This document shows, one piece after another, positions 8,621 through 17,340 of a stretch of DNA of 64,000 bases; position 1 is the first letter of the stretch; each line of letters starts with the position of its first letter. This DNA is from Bacillota bacterium (lineage in GTDB: Bacteria; Bacillota; Clostridia; Lachnospirales; Lachnospiraceae). Under the pieces are notes generated by a model. It had not been told where the DNA came from and did not search any database. It saw only the letters and a program-made list of their open reading frames with translations. The position numbers and the translations under genes are program-made. The DNA is taken from assembly GCA_023395555.1 (NCBI GenBank), contig JAEWYQ010000032.1:16323-80322 (forward strand). The letters run 5' to 3'.

Positions 8621-9628
8621 ATGAAGTATGAAGAAGCAGTAATTGGAAGTTGTACAATCCGAAATGACAGCGCTCTGATGCATTATAATTATAGCATCCG
8701 GATGAATGGAAACATGCTGAGGGAAGAAAGCATTGGGTATCGTCTGAATCCCCTTAATGATTATCTCTTTAAGCAATACATGGGTACAGAAGAGTGCAAG
8801 ACCTGCCTGCTTTCGTTCCTGCGGGCCGTGCTGGAGGAAGAGATTGAGGATGCAGAGATAATAGAAAATCTGGAGCTGCCCAAAGAAAACCCGGACGGGA
8901 AGTTCTCCAGGCTGGATATAAGAGCGAAGCTGCCGGACGGAACACAGATCAATATTGAGGTTCAGCTATTAGATGAACACAATATGGTCAAACGAAGCCA
9001 GTACTATAACGGAAGGCTGTATGTATCCGGAATAACGAAAGGTGAGGATTATAGCAAGCTGGGCAGGGTGATATCCATTAATATTATGAACTTCAATTAC
9101 CTGGATTGCCCCGAATTCCATACCAGTTCCCGCTTTCGGCTGGACCAGCACCCGGAGAAGATTCTCAGCAATGATCAGGAGCTTCATTTCTTAGAGCTTA
9201 AGAAGTTTCACCAGAATACAGACTATGACATCAACAATCCGCTGCATCGTTGGTTGATGTTTTTTAACCGGAACCTTAGTGATGATCAATTGAAGGAGTT
9301 GATTCAAATGGATGGAGCAATCAGGCTGGCAGAAGAGAAGAGCCGGCAGGTAGCAGCCAGTGAGAAGGAGATGCGCCTGTATGAAGCCATGGAGGATGCC
9401 AGGAGAAACAGGATAAGCGCGCAGAACTATTTTGAGGCAATTGGAGAGCAGAGAGGAGAGCAGAGAGGAGAAAAGAGAGGCATAAAAATAGGAGCTAGAA
9501 TAGAAGCGGCTAAGTTTGCACAATTAGTCAAATGTCTTCTGGCAGATAGCAGAATGGAAGAACTGGAACGGATTACGGAAGATGAGGAGCTTCGTGAGCA
9601 GTTGTACAAAGAGTACGAAATATCATAG
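8621..9628 (+). CDS. Rpn-family PD-(D/E)XK nuclease / transposase-like protein
   Basis: Member of the Rpn/PD-(D/E)XK transposase-like family, DNA endonucleases linked to RecA-independent recombination and, in some cases, phage defence. The family opening is NPLNDYLFKQYMG; the catalytic core is RLDIRAKLPDGTQINIEVQL (Asp and Glu-x-Gln), followed by KRSQYYNGRLY. The C-terminus has a charged GEQRGEQRGEKRG repeat typical of this family. I chose ATG at 8621 (335 residues) because an AAAGGGG site precedes it; an ATG at 8573 is in frame but has no site. These proteins are often present in many copies per genome. No terminal inverted repeats were seen, so this is not a complete insertion element. Confidence 0.82.
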   Translation: MKYEEAVIGSCTIRNDSALMHYNYSIRMNGNMLREESIGYRLNPLNDYLFKQYMGTEECKTCLLSFLRAVLEEEIEDAEIIENLELPKENPDGKFSRLDIRAKLPDGTQINIEVQLLDEHNMVKRSQYYNGRLYVSGITKGEDYSKLGRVISINIMNFNYLDCPEFHTSSRFRLDQHPEKILSNDQELHFLELKKFHQNTDYDINNPLHRWLMFFNRNLSDDQLKELIQMDGAIRLAEEKSRQVAASEKEMRLYEAMEDARRNRISAQNYFEAIGEQRGEQRGEKRGIKIGARIEAAKFAQLVKCLLADSRMEELERITEDEELREQLYKEYEIS

Positions 9629-9652
9629 CAGGATTTATTAGGAGGAAAGAAT

Positions 9653-10588
9653 ATGATTTATCAGGATTATAAGTTTACAGTACCAGAGGAAAAGATGATT
9701 CGCCTGATCACCAATACCGATGCGAAGAATGAAGGGGATGATCAATTTGCCATAGTACATGCCCTGCTTTCTCCCAAGTTTGACCATGTGGGGATGATTG
9801 CCGCCCATTACGGTATCGGAAGAGATAAGGACAGCATGGAGAAAAGCTACGAGGAAATACAGCTTATTCTGGGGAAGATGGGAATGAAGGATCAGGTGCC
9901 GGTTTATAAGGGAGCTTCGGTACCCATGGAAGACAGGACTACTCCGGTTGTTTCCGAAGGTGCCCGCCTGATTATTGAGGAGGCCATGAAGGAGGATGAC
10001 AGACCGCTTTACGTGATCTTTCTGGGCCCGCTGACCGATATGGCCAGCGCCTATTTAATGAAGCCGGAGATTGCAGGAAGACTGACTGTGATCTGGATCG
10101 GAGGGGGCCGGTATCCTGCAGGCGGGCCGGAGTTCAATCTGGGCAACGATATTCATGCCGCCAATGTGGTGTTTTCCTCCCCCATTCCGGTATGGCAGGT
10201 TCCTAAAAATGTATATGAGATGATTCCCGTGAGTATGGCGGAGCTGGAGTACAGGGTGGAACCCTGCGGAGAGATCGGCAAATATCTTTTTGACCAGCTG
10301 GCGGAACATAGTCTGGAGCCAATTCCGAGGAAGAGTGCATTTCGCACGGGAGAGGTCTGGGTACTGGGAGACAATCCGGCGGTAGGATTATTGCTGTATG
10401 AGCACAGATTTTGCTTTGACTGGGTGGAAGCGCCGTTGATCGGAAGCAGTTCGGAGTATATTCATACCGGATTAAACAGGCCGATCCGGGTATATAACAG
10501 TATGGATCCGAGATTAATTATGGAGGATTTTTATAGCAAATTAGCCTTATTTCATAAAAAACATCCCGGGACTCCATTGGTGATGTAG
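9653..10588 (+). CDS. nucleoside hydrolase (IunH family)
   Basis: Calcium-dependent N-glycosidase that splits a ribonucleoside into base and ribose, serving purine/pyrimidine salvage. The 311 residues have the family fold: an N-terminal metal motif TNTDAKNEGDDQFAIVHAL, FLGPLTDMA, and a FNLGNDIHAANVVF segment equivalent to the catalytic NxxxDxxAAxxV region. The first Asp of the usual DTDxxxDD motif is Asn here. It begins 24 bases after the Rpn gene with an AGGAGG site. A GC-rich hairpin at 10705-10732 closes the unit. Confidence 0.82.
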   Translation: MIYQDYKFTVPEEKMIRLITNTDAKNEGDDQFAIVHALLSPKFDHVGMIAAHYGIGRDKDSMEKSYEEIQLILGKMGMKDQVPVYKGASVPMEDRTTPVVSEGARLIIEEAMKEDDRPLYVIFLGPLTDMASAYLMKPEIAGRLTVIWIGGGRYPAGGPEFNLGNDIHAANVVFSSPIPVWQVPKNVYEMIPVSMAELEYRVEPCGEIGKYLFDQLAEHSLEPIPRKSAFRTGEVWVLGDNPAVGLLLYEHRFCFDWVEAPLIGSSSEYIHTGLNRPIRVYNSMDPRLIMEDFYSKLALFHKKHPGTPLVM

Positions 10589-10704
10589 ATACATTTCGAA
10601 AGCTTGATCTGAATAAAACGGCAGGAAAGATTGGCGAATTAAAAAAAATGATTGAAAAAAACGTAGAATGATGTATAATAGGAATAATTATTATATAACA
10701 TTAC

Positions 10705-10740
10705 CCCCCCGTCGAAGTTATGTGACGGGGGGAATTTCTT
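10705..10740 (+). terminator. probable terminator after the nucleoside hydrolase
   Basis: Perfect 9-bp stem (10705-10713 with 10724-10732: six C and GTC against GAC and six G), 10-base loop, then AATTTCTT. The T-run is weak, but the stem is very GC-rich. Confidence 0.55.
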
Positions 10741-10833
10741 CGATAGTCGAGAGTTGATTGAAATAGTAAAAATATCACATATTAATACAGTGGTATAAAT
10801 ATGCATTTATCTATTAGAAAGCCGAGGATGTTT

Positions 10834-11523
10834 ATGAGCCTGTTTTTATATGAAACGCATTTGCACACCTCTGAGGCCAGTGCCTGCGCTATTTTTAGCG
10901 GCGCGCAGCAGGCGGAGTATTATAAGAAGGCCGGTTACAGCGGGATTGTTGTGACAGACCATTTTTTTAACGGCAACAGTTGTATACCCCGGGGGCTGCC
11001 TTGGGAAGAGCGGGTGGACCGGTTCTGCCGGGGATATGAGGAGGCGAAAAAGGTTGGAGACCGGATCGGTTTATCCGTATTCTTAGGCTGGGAAGCTAAT
11101 TTCGGGGGGACAGAATTTCTTATCTATGGGCTGGATAGGGAATGGCTGGTCAGCCATCCGGATATATTATCCTGGTCGGTAGAGCAGCAATATAAGCAGG
11201 TACATGAAGCAGGCGGATATATTGTTCATGCCCATCCCTTCCGCCAGAGGGATTATATTAAGAAAATACGTCTGTATCCGGATTGTGTGGACGCGGTGGA
11301 AGGAATCAATGTGGGGAACCGCAATGATGGGTTTGACCGGAAGGCAACTGACTATGCCGGGAAACATAAGCTTCCGGTTACGGGAGGAACAGATGCCCAT
11401 GGAATGGAAACCCTCCGCAGCGGGATTGCTTTTCGGAGGAAGGCGGAGAATATCAGGGATTTTATTGATATGATTAAGGAAGGTAAACATGAGTTGATTC
11501 AACCTCATACCCCAGGTGTGTAA
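10834..11523 (+). CDS. PHP-domain phosphoesterase
   Basis: Metal-dependent hydrolase of the PHP superfamily, related to histidinol phosphatase and 3',5'-phosphoesterases. Metal-binding motifs in order are ETHLHTSEAS near the N-terminus, VVTDHFFNG, a Glu in GWEANF, HAHPFRQ, and the C-terminal GGTDAHG. I chose ATG at 10834 because GAGG at 10824-10827 is well spaced; an in-frame ATG at 10801 lacks a site. The true substrate cannot be told. It ends 39 bases before the LysA-type gene and could be co-transcribed with it. Confidence 0.78.
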   Translation: MSLFLYETHLHTSEASACAIFSGAQQAEYYKKAGYSGIVVTDHFFNGNSCIPRGLPWEERVDRFCRGYEEAKKVGDRIGLSVFLGWEANFGGTEFLIYGLDREWLVSHPDILSWSVEQQYKQVHEAGGYIVHAHPFRQRDYIKKIRLYPDCVDAVEGINVGNRNDGFDRKATDYAGKHKLPVTGGTDAHGMETLRSGIAFRRKAENIRDFIDMIKEGKHELIQPHTPGV

Positions 11524-11562
11524 GAAACAAATAGTCCATGAAGACAGGAATAGGAGGTTTTT

Positions 11563-12822
11563 ATGAAGAAACCCTTTGTGAGTTTAGAACAGTTAAAGGA
11601 AATTACCAAAACATATCCAACCCCCTTTCATATTTATGATGAAAAGGGAATTCGGGAGAATGCCAGAAGGCTTTATCAGGCATTTGCCTGGAATAAAGGG
11701 TTTAAGGAGTATTTCGCCGTAAAGGCCACACCCAATCCCTATATTATCAAGATATTAAAAGAAGAGGGCTGCGGTGTGGACTGTTCCTCCCTGACTGAGC
11801 TGATGATAGCCGAGGCTCTTGATTTTGCGGGAGATGAGATTATGTTTTCCTCCAATGCCACACCGGCGGAGGAGTTTGTGAAAGCGGCGCAGCTGAAGGC
11901 AGTCATCAATCTGGATGATTATACGCATATTGATTTTCTGGAAAAAACGGTTGGGATACCGGAAACGATCTGCTGCAGATATAATCCCGGAGGTGTGTTT
12001 GTCACCGCCAACGGAATTATGGATAATCCCGAAGAAGCCAAATACGGCTTTACCAAAGAACAGCTGATTGACGGTTTTCGCAGGCTGAAGGAGAAGGGTG
12101 TGAAGAATTTCGGAATTCATTCTTTTCTTGCCAGCAATACGGCGACAAGTGAATATTATCCGACCCTGGCGGGTATCTTATTTCAGCTGGCAGTGGAGCT
12201 GAAGGGGCTTACCGGTGCGGATATCAAATTTATCAATCTTTCCGGCGGAATTGGGATCCCGTATCAGCCCGATGCCAAAGCCAATGATATTATGGAGATC
12301 GGCGAAGGCGTCCGTAAGGTATTTGAGGAAATTCTGGTTCCCGCGGGAATGGGGGATGTGGCAATCTACACCGAGCTGGGCCGTTATATGCTGGCGCCCT
12401 ATGGGCATCTGGTGGCAAAGGCGATTCATGAGAAGCATATTTATAAGGAATACATCGGCCTTGATGCCTGTGCGGTCAATCTTATGCGCCCGGCAATGTA
12501 TGGTGCATATCATCATATCACCGTGGCAGGGAAGGAGGATGCGCCTCATGACCATAAATATGATGTGACTGGCTCCCTCTGTGAGAATAACGATAAATTT
12601 GCTGTTGACCGTATGCTCCCCCGGATTGAGATCGGGGATTATATTGTAATCCATGATACGGGTGCCCACGGCTTTGCAATGGGCTACAACTATAACGGAA
12701 AACTGAGATCGGCGGAGCTTCTGTTAAGGGAGGATAAATCGGTTCAATTGATCCGCAGAGCCGAGACACCGAAAGATTATTTCGCAACTTTCGATTTTTG
12801 TGACCTACTTAATTATTCATAA
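11563..12822 (+). CDS. lysA: diaminopimelate decarboxylase family protein
   Basis: PLP-dependent fold III decarboxylase; LysA makes L-lysine from meso-diaminopimelate. 419 residues. The PLP lysine is K54 in FAVKATPNP; also seen are GVDCSSLTEL, the glycine-rich phosphate loop NLSGGIGIPY, ELGRYMLAP and the Cys in VTGSLCENND with AHGFAMGYNYN. The HSFLASNT segment differs from the HIGS of classical LysA, so related carboxynorspermidine- or other amino-acid decarboxylases remain possible. AGGAGG precedes the ATG. Confidence 0.82.
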   Translation: MKKPFVSLEQLKEITKTYPTPFHIYDEKGIRENARRLYQAFAWNKGFKEYFAVKATPNPYIIKILKEEGCGVDCSSLTELMIAEALDFAGDEIMFSSNATPAEEFVKAAQLKAVINLDDYTHIDFLEKTVGIPETICCRYNPGGVFVTANGIMDNPEEAKYGFTKEQLIDGFRRLKEKGVKNFGIHSFLASNTATSEYYPTLAGILFQLAVELKGLTGADIKFINLSGGIGIPYQPDAKANDIMEIGEGVRKVFEEILVPAGMGDVAIYTELGRYMLAPYGHLVAKAIHEKHIYKEYIGLDACAVNLMRPAMYGAYHHITVAGKEDAPHDHKYDVTGSLCENNDKFAVDRMLPRIEIGDYIVIHDTGAHGFAMGYNYNGKLRSAELLLREDKSVQLIRRAETPKDYFATFDFCDLLNYS

Positions 12823-12888
12823 ATCAAAAGAATATTTTCACTATAGTGAAGATATGATATAAGGAAAGCGTAGGTAAGCAGTGTGAGA

Positions 12889-12961
12889 AAAGCATTCGCA
12901 CGGCGGGAAGAACATTCGCATGGCGGGAAGAACACTCACACGGCGAGAAGAACATTCGCAC
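12889..12961. repeat. 20-bp tandem repeat before greA
   Basis: About 3.5 imperfect copies of a 20-base unit (consensus AACATTCGCACGGCGGGAAG) between the LysA-type gene and the greA promoter. Copies differ at a few positions. They do not encode a protein and end about 40 bases upstream of the -35 box. Confidence 0.8.
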
Positions 12962-12999
12962 CAATAAAAGAAGTGAGAAAAGCGGTAAAAGTTACACGG

Positions 13000-13028
13000 T
13001 TGACAACGTACCGGTGATGGGATATAAT
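13000..13028 (+). promoter_or_regulatory. sigma-A promoter of greA-lysS
   Basis: Consensus TTGACA at 13000-13005, a 17-base spacer, and consensus TATAAT at 13023-13028; the greA start codon is about 50 bases downstream. Confidence 0.85.
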
Positions 13029-13076
13029 ACGTTGAATGTATGGTAGTATACAAGCAATATGGAGGAAGGGTGTTTT

Positions 13077-13559
13077 ATGGTAGAAAAGAAGAACATATTG
13101 ACTTATGAGGGATTACGACAACTGGAAGAAGAGCTTCACGACTTAAAGGTAAACCAGAGAAAGCTGGTAGCTCAGAAAATCAAGGAAGCCAGAGAGCAGG
13201 GGGATCTTTCTGAGAATGCGGAGTATGATGCGGCCAAGGATGAACAGAGGGACATTGAAGCAAGAATTGAGGAGATTGACAAGATTCTCAAGAATGCTGA
13301 GGTTGTCGTAGAAGATGAAGTGGATGTCAACGTAATTAATATAGGCTGTAAAGTTAAAATCCTGGACATGGAGTATGACGAGGAACTGGAATATAAGCTG
13401 GTAGGCTCAACAGAGGCCAATAGCTTAAGAGGCAAGATTTCCAATGAATCTCCCTTGGGAAAGGCCCTGATCGGCGCCAAGGTCGGCGATGTTGTAAGCG
13501 TTGAGGCCCATGCCGGAATCATGCAGTATAAGATTTTGAAGATTGACAGGTCAAATTAA
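13077..13559 (+). CDS. greA: transcription elongation factor GreA
   Basis: Binds RNA polymerase through the secondary channel and stimulates cleavage of backtracked RNA. 160 residues from ATG 13077. The N-terminal coiled coil (LTYEGLRQLEEELHDLKV, EQGDLSENAEYDAAKDEQ) carries the acidic tip, and the C-terminal FKBP-like domain ends with SPLGKALIGAKVGDVV. An ATG at 13059 is in frame, but the GGAGGAAGGG at 13061-13070 is the ribosome site for 13077. Expressed from the strong promoter at 13000; lysS follows 73 bases later. Confidence 0.95.
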   Translation: MVEKKNILTYEGLRQLEEELHDLKVNQRKLVAQKIKEAREQGDLSENAEYDAAKDEQRDIEARIEEIDKILKNAEVVVEDEVDVNVINIGCKVKILDMEYDEELEYKLVGSTEANSLRGKISNESPLGKALIGAKVGDVVSVEAHAGIMQYKILKIDRSN

Positions 13560-13632
13560 TCAGATGGAACAGGCAGGCCGTACCGGAAGATAAAAGATTG
13601 GAGTACGTTTGCCGGGATAAGAGGTGAGATTC

Positions 13633-15123
13633 ATGGCAGAGGAAAGAAACCAGGCGGAGCAGGATATTAATGAGCTGCTGAAGGTAAAGAGAGCAAAGCT
13701 TGCAGAGCTTCAGGAGAACGGCAGGGATCCTTTTCAGATTATGAAGTATGAGGTGACGAACCACTCCGGGGAGATTATCTGCAAATTTGAAGAATTTGAA
13801 GGAAAATGTGTATCCATCGCAGGGCGTATGATGTCCAAGCGTGTTATGGGCAAGGCATCCTTCTGCAATATCAGGGATATTCAGGGTGATATTCAGGCTT
13901 ACGTAAAAAGGGATGACATCGGCGAAGAGCCTTATAAGGAATTTAAAAAATACGATATTGGTGATATTGTCGGAATTGAGGGTGAGGTATTTAAGACCCA
14001 TACGGGAGAGGTATCCATCAAGGTGCAGAAAATTGTTCTTTTGACCAAGAGTCTGCAGATTCTGCCGGAGAAGTTCCATGGCCTGAAGGACACGGATACC
14101 AGATATCGTCAGAGATACGTGGATCTGATTGTAAATCCTGAAGTGCGGGATACCTTTATCAAGAGGTCCAACATTATCCGGGAGATTCGCAATTATCTGG
14201 ACGGCAGGGATTTTATCGAGGTGGAGACGCCGGTGCTGGTACCCAATGCCGGCGGAGCGGCTGCCAAGCCTTTTAATACGCATCACAACGCATTGGACGA
14301 GGATCTGCATCTTCGCATTTCTTTGGAGTTGTATTTGAAGCGTCTCATTGTAGGTGGTCTGGAGAGGGTATACGAGATCGGCAGAGTATTTCGTAATGAG
14401 GGACTGTCAGTGAGACACAATCCTGAATTCACCCTGCTGGAGCTTTATCAGGCATATACGGACTATTACGGAATGATGGATCTGGTGGAGGAACTGTTCC
14501 GTACCGTAGCACAGAGGGTGCTGGGTACTACGGCTATTTCTTATGACGGAGTGGAGATTGATCTGTCCAAGCCCTTTGAGAGATTGACCATGATAGAAGC
14601 GATTAAGAAATACGCAGGTGTGGATTTTGAGCAGATTCCCGATGAGGCGGCCGCGAAGGCTCTTGCGAAAGAACGTCACATCGAATTTGAGGATCGCCAT
14701 AAGAGGGGGGATATCATTAATCTCTTCTTTGAGGAATATGTGGAGGAGCACCTGGTGCAACCCACCTTTATTATGGATCATCCGGTGGAGATCTCTCCGC
14801 TGGCCAGCAGAAAGCCGGACAACCCGGATTATACCGAGCGATTTGAATTATTCATTACAAAGCGTGAGATGGCCAATGCTTTCTCCGAGCTGAATGATCC
14901 TTTGGACCAGAGAGGGCGTTTTGAGGCGCAGGAGGCTTTAAGGGCGGCCGGAGACGAGGAAGCCAACCAGCTGGATGAGGATTTCCTGACGGCGCTGGAA
15001 TACGGTATGCCCCCGACAGGCGGAATTGGGATCGGAATAGACCGGTTTGTAATGCTTCTGACGGATTCCCTGGCAATCCGGGATGTGCTGTTATTCCCCA
15101 CGATGAAATCATTAGATAAGTAA
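13633..15123 (+). CDS. lysS: lysyl-tRNA synthetase, class II
   Basis: Charges tRNA-Lys. 496 residues from ATG 13633, preceded by GAGGTG; the GTG at 13624 lies inside that site. The N-terminal OB-fold anticodon-binding domain (about 55-160; [19 protein letters not shown]) is followed by the class II catalytic domain: motif 1 near residues 170-215, motif 2 [20 protein letters not shown], motif 3 [14 protein letters not shown]. The greA-lysS pairing is common in Firmicutes. A strong terminator follows at 15206. Confidence 0.95.
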   Translation: MAEERNQAEQDINELLKVKRAKLAELQENGRDPFQIMKYEVTNHSGEIICKFEEFEGKCVSIAGRMMSKRVMGKASFCNIRDIQGDIQAYVKRDDIGEEPYKEFKKYDIGDIVGIEGEVFKTHTGEVSIKVQKIVLLTKSLQILPEKFHGLKDTDTRYRQRYVDLIVNPEVRDTFIKRSNIIREIRNYLDGRDFIEVETPVLVPNAGGAAAKPFNTHHNALDEDLHLRISLELYLKRLIVGGLERVYEIGRVFRNEGLSVRHNPEFTLLELYQAYTDYYGMMDLVEELFRTVAQRVLGTTAISYDGVEIDLSKPFERLTMIEAIKKYAGVDFEQIPDEAAAKALAKERHIEFEDRHKRGDIINLFFEEYVEEHLVQPTFIMDHPVEISPLASRKPDNPDYTERFELFITKREMANAFSELNDPLDQRGRFEAQEALRAAGDEEANQLDEDFLTALEYGMPPTGGIGIGIDRFVMLLTDSLAIRDVLLFPTMKSLDK

Positions 15124-15205
15124 TATCCCCAAAAATATAAGATGTAGTAACTTTACCATATCTTTTGCGGCGAATCCGATGAAGCAGGACGGCGCAACAC
15201 GAAGA

Positions 15206-15244
15206 GCTGACCCAACAATGATAAGTTGTGGTCAGCCTTTTTTT
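15206..15244 (+). terminator. intrinsic terminator of greA-lysS
   Basis: Stem GCTGACC (15206-15212) with GGTCAGC (15230-15236), extended by CAAC/GTTG past a one-base bulge, followed by seven T. Confidence 0.88.
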
Positions 15245-15248
15245 CGAC

Positions 15249-15545
15249 AGTATTCTTGTTAGTTCAAGCAGAGGCCTTACGTCAAGCGGCGTAGTAGTAC
15301 CTGATGTTGCGGCCCCGGGATTTGAGCTTATCTGCCCTATCCCCAATAATTTGTATGGAAGTGCGACAGGAACAGGGCAGCAGCTCATAGTGCCGGTATT
15401 GTTGCAATTCTGATGGAATGGGCATTCAGAAGATTGACGTAGGAAAATTCGCTTAATGACATTGGTTCAGAGGGTGGCCGGGGCGGAATTAACTTGAACG
15501 TTTTGCAGGTATATGATAGACTTATTCATAACTTTTTACCGCAGA
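15249..15545 (+). pseudogene. remnant of an S8 (subtilisin-like) serine protease, C-terminal end
   Basis: In one frame the region reads SSRGLTSSGVVVPDVAAPGF, ending PIPNNLYGSATGTG, which matches the S8 segment around the catalytic Ser (SRGxTxxGxxKPDxxAPG...GTS). At about 15376 the match moves to another frame: AAAHSAGIVAILMEWAFRR, then a stop, then GRGGINLNVLQVYDRL, matching the usual C-terminal REWGYGxLNVxxxx. The Ser of GTS is lost, there is at least one frameshift and one stop, and the N-terminal two thirds are absent. It lies immediately after the lysS terminator. Identification is from family pattern only. Confidence 0.62.
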
Positions 15546-15558
15546 AAAGGAGGTTGCT

Positions 15559-16716
15559 ATGCCTGCAATCAGTGTTATGCTCAAGCCCTCTTCCGGGTTG
15601 TGCAATATGTCCTGTGACTATTGTTTTTACTGCGATGAGATGCGGAACCGAGAGCAGAAGACCTATGGTTTCATGTCAGAAGAGACCTTAAAAAATATAA
15701 TTCGAAGGACAATTCTTCGGGCCGAAGGAGAGGTTACCTATGCGTACCAGGGAGGGGAGCCTACCTTGTCCGGTCTGGAATTCTTTGAGAAGGCCGTTTA
15801 TTATCAAAAGAAATATAATAAACACCGGATTCGTGTCAATAATGCACTGCAGACCAACGGATATGCCCTGACAGGGGAGTGGTGCCGTTTCTTTAAGGAG
15901 AATCAGTTTTTGATTGGTGTATCGGTGGATGGTACGGAGGAAATTCATGATGCCTGCCGGCATGACAAAAACGGGAATGGAACCTATGAACGGATCCTGC
16001 AGGGTATCCGGCTGCTGGATCAGTACCAGGTGGATTATAATATACTGACCGTTGTGAACCGCATGGTTGCTGCTCATATTGAAGAGATCTATGAACTGTA
16101 TCAGAGGCGGGGGTGGAATTACCAGCAGTATATCCCCTGTCTGGAGCCTCTGGGGGAGGAGCACGGCCTCAAGACTTATGCTCTGAGTCCTGAAGAATAC
16201 GGCATATTTTTATGCAGGCTCTTTGAACTTTGGCGTCATGATCTGCAGCAGGGGAAGCAGCCCTATATTCGCCAGTTGGAAAACTATATCGGAATTCTTG
16301 CGGGGCATCCCCCGGAGGCCTGTGACCAGAGAGGCAACTGCAGCATTCAATATGTGGCGGAGGCTGACGGCAGCGTCTATCCATGTGATTTCTATATGCT
16401 GGACGAGTACCGTCTTGGGAATTTCAACAAGGACCAGCTGGATGCCATTGATGAACGGCGCCGGAGTCTTCATTTTATAGAAAGGTCGATGAAAATCAGC
16501 GAAGAGTGCATCGTCTGTCCCCATTATAAAATCTGCCGGTGCGGATGTCAGCGAAACAGGGATCTGGAGGAGCAAACCGGGCTATACCGGAATTATCTGT
16601 GCGAAGGGTATCGGATATTTTTTGATCAATGCGGCGGGCGGATGGCGGAGATTGCGCGAAAGCTGACATTGCCGGCTGAACTGTCGCGGCATAGCGGTAC
16701 CTTTTTACAAAAATGA
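15559..16716 (+). CDS. radical SAM/SPASM protein, anaerobic sulfatase-maturase-like
   Basis: 385-residue radical SAM enzyme. The SAM [4Fe-4S] motif is CNMSCDYC (C15, C19, C22); AYQGGEPTLSG is the GGE-type SAM contact, and the C-terminal SPASM region has several cysteines (GNCSIQYVAEADGSVYPCDFY, CIVCPHYKICRCGC) for two more clusters. It resembles anSME, which converts a Ser or Cys of a sulfatase to formylglycine. No sulfatase gene is nearby, so the substrate is not established; other SPASM peptide-modifying enzymes are the alternative. AAAAGGAGG precedes the ATG. Confidence 0.83.
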   Translation: MPAISVMLKPSSGLCNMSCDYCFYCDEMRNREQKTYGFMSEETLKNIIRRTILRAEGEVTYAYQGGEPTLSGLEFFEKAVYYQKKYNKHRIRVNNALQTNGYALTGEWCRFFKENQFLIGVSVDGTEEIHDACRHDKNGNGTYERILQGIRLLDQYQVDYNILTVVNRMVAAHIEEIYELYQRRGWNYQQYIPCLEPLGEEHGLKTYALSPEEYGIFLCRLFELWRHDLQQGKQPYIRQLENYIGILAGHPPEACDQRGNCSIQYVAEADGSVYPCDFYMLDEYRLGNFNKDQLDAIDERRRSLHFIERSMKISEECIVCPHYKICRCGCQRNRDLEEQTGLYRNYLCEGYRIFFDQCGGRMAEIARKLTLPAELSRHSGTFLQK

Positions 16717-16748
16717 AAAAAGTCCTCGAAATTAACTCCTGCCTATGC

Positions 16749-16754
16749 TATAAT
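16749..16754 (+). promoter_or_regulatory. extended -10 promoter for the c-di-AMP region
   Basis: TGCTATAAT is an extended -10 box; a weak -35 (TCGAAA) lies 17 bases upstream at 16726-16731. The start codon of the next gene is 100 bases downstream. Confidence 0.55.
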
Positions 16755-16765
16755 GTCCAAGAGAG

Positions 16766-16838
16766 GCAGATTGGTTCATGCAACGTGAGTGCAAGGACGA
16801 AGTCCTTGTGCTTCCAATTTGCAGCAGATTGGTTCATG
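16766..16838. repeat. 15-bp direct repeat enclosing a hairpin in a 5' leader
   Basis: GCAGATTGGTTCATG occurs at 16766-16780 and again at 16824-16838. Between them is a perfect 7-bp hairpin with a 3-base loop (16792-16798 with 16802-16808). All of this lies in the leader between the promoter at 16749 and the ribosome site of the next gene. Confidence 0.6.
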
Positions 16839-16854
16839 GAATTTTGGAGGAATT

Positions 16855-17253
16855 ATGTTAAATACCAATAAGATCAGACTTATGACAAAGCTCGCCCTCT
16901 ATGAGACAAAGGAGGGAAAAGAGGATATACGTCTTAGTAAATATTATAAAACAGATTACGTAAGATATCAGGTGATCAAATCGGTTCTGTGTGCCACCTT
17001 TGGCTTTGCGTTGATTCTGCTTCTGATTTTTATCTATAAGGCAGAGTACATTGCAGGCAATGCAGTGACCCTGGATTATAAGACGATAGGAGTTTACATT
17101 CTGTGCATCTATATTATAGTAGCCGCGATCTACGGCTTGGGTGCATGGGTGGGTTATGCGATCAAATACGATGCGTCGCGTAAGAAGTTATCCCGCTATT
17201 ATAAGCTTCTCAACCGATTGAATAAAATCTACAGGGAAGAGACACCGGAGTAG
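16855..17253 (+). CDS. small membrane protein of unknown function
   Basis: 132 residues from ATG 16855, preceded by TTTGGAGGAATT; the longer frame from 16789 lacks a site. Two hydrophobic helices (about residues 43-63 and 77-103) separate basic cytoplasmic ends rich in Lys, Arg and Tyr (SKYYKTDYVRYQ; SRKKLSRYYKLLNRLNKIYR). No known domain recognised. It precedes the cdaA region on the same strand, so a link with membrane-associated c-di-AMP metabolism is possible, by position only. Confidence 0.7.
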   Translation: MLNTNKIRLMTKLALYETKEGKEDIRLSKYYKTDYVRYQVIKSVLCATFGFALILLLIFIYKAEYIAGNAVTLDYKTIGVYILCIYIIVAAIYGLGAWVGYAIKYDASRKKLSRYYKLLNRLNKIYREETPE

Positions 17254-17258
17254 ATGCA

Positions 17259-17318
17259 GACACGGAGTAAACGTAGACACGAGTAAACGTAAATACGGAG
17301 TAAACGTAAATACGGAGT
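17259..17318. repeat. 17-bp tandem repeat in intergenic spacer
   Basis: Units of 17, 16, 17 and about 10 bases with consensus RAYACGGAGTAAACGTA, filling most of the 87-base gap before the next gene and ending just before its TTTGGAGG site. Confidence 0.8.
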
Positions 17319-17340
17319 CTTAAAATTTGGAGGAAAAAAC

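Noticed and set aside
8621..9628. Complete insertion sequence carrying the Rpn-family gene
   Set aside because: No terminal inverted repeats or target-site duplication were seen on either side.
12889..12961. CRISPR-like array before greA
   Set aside because: The units are contiguous, with no unique spacers, so this is a tandem repeat.
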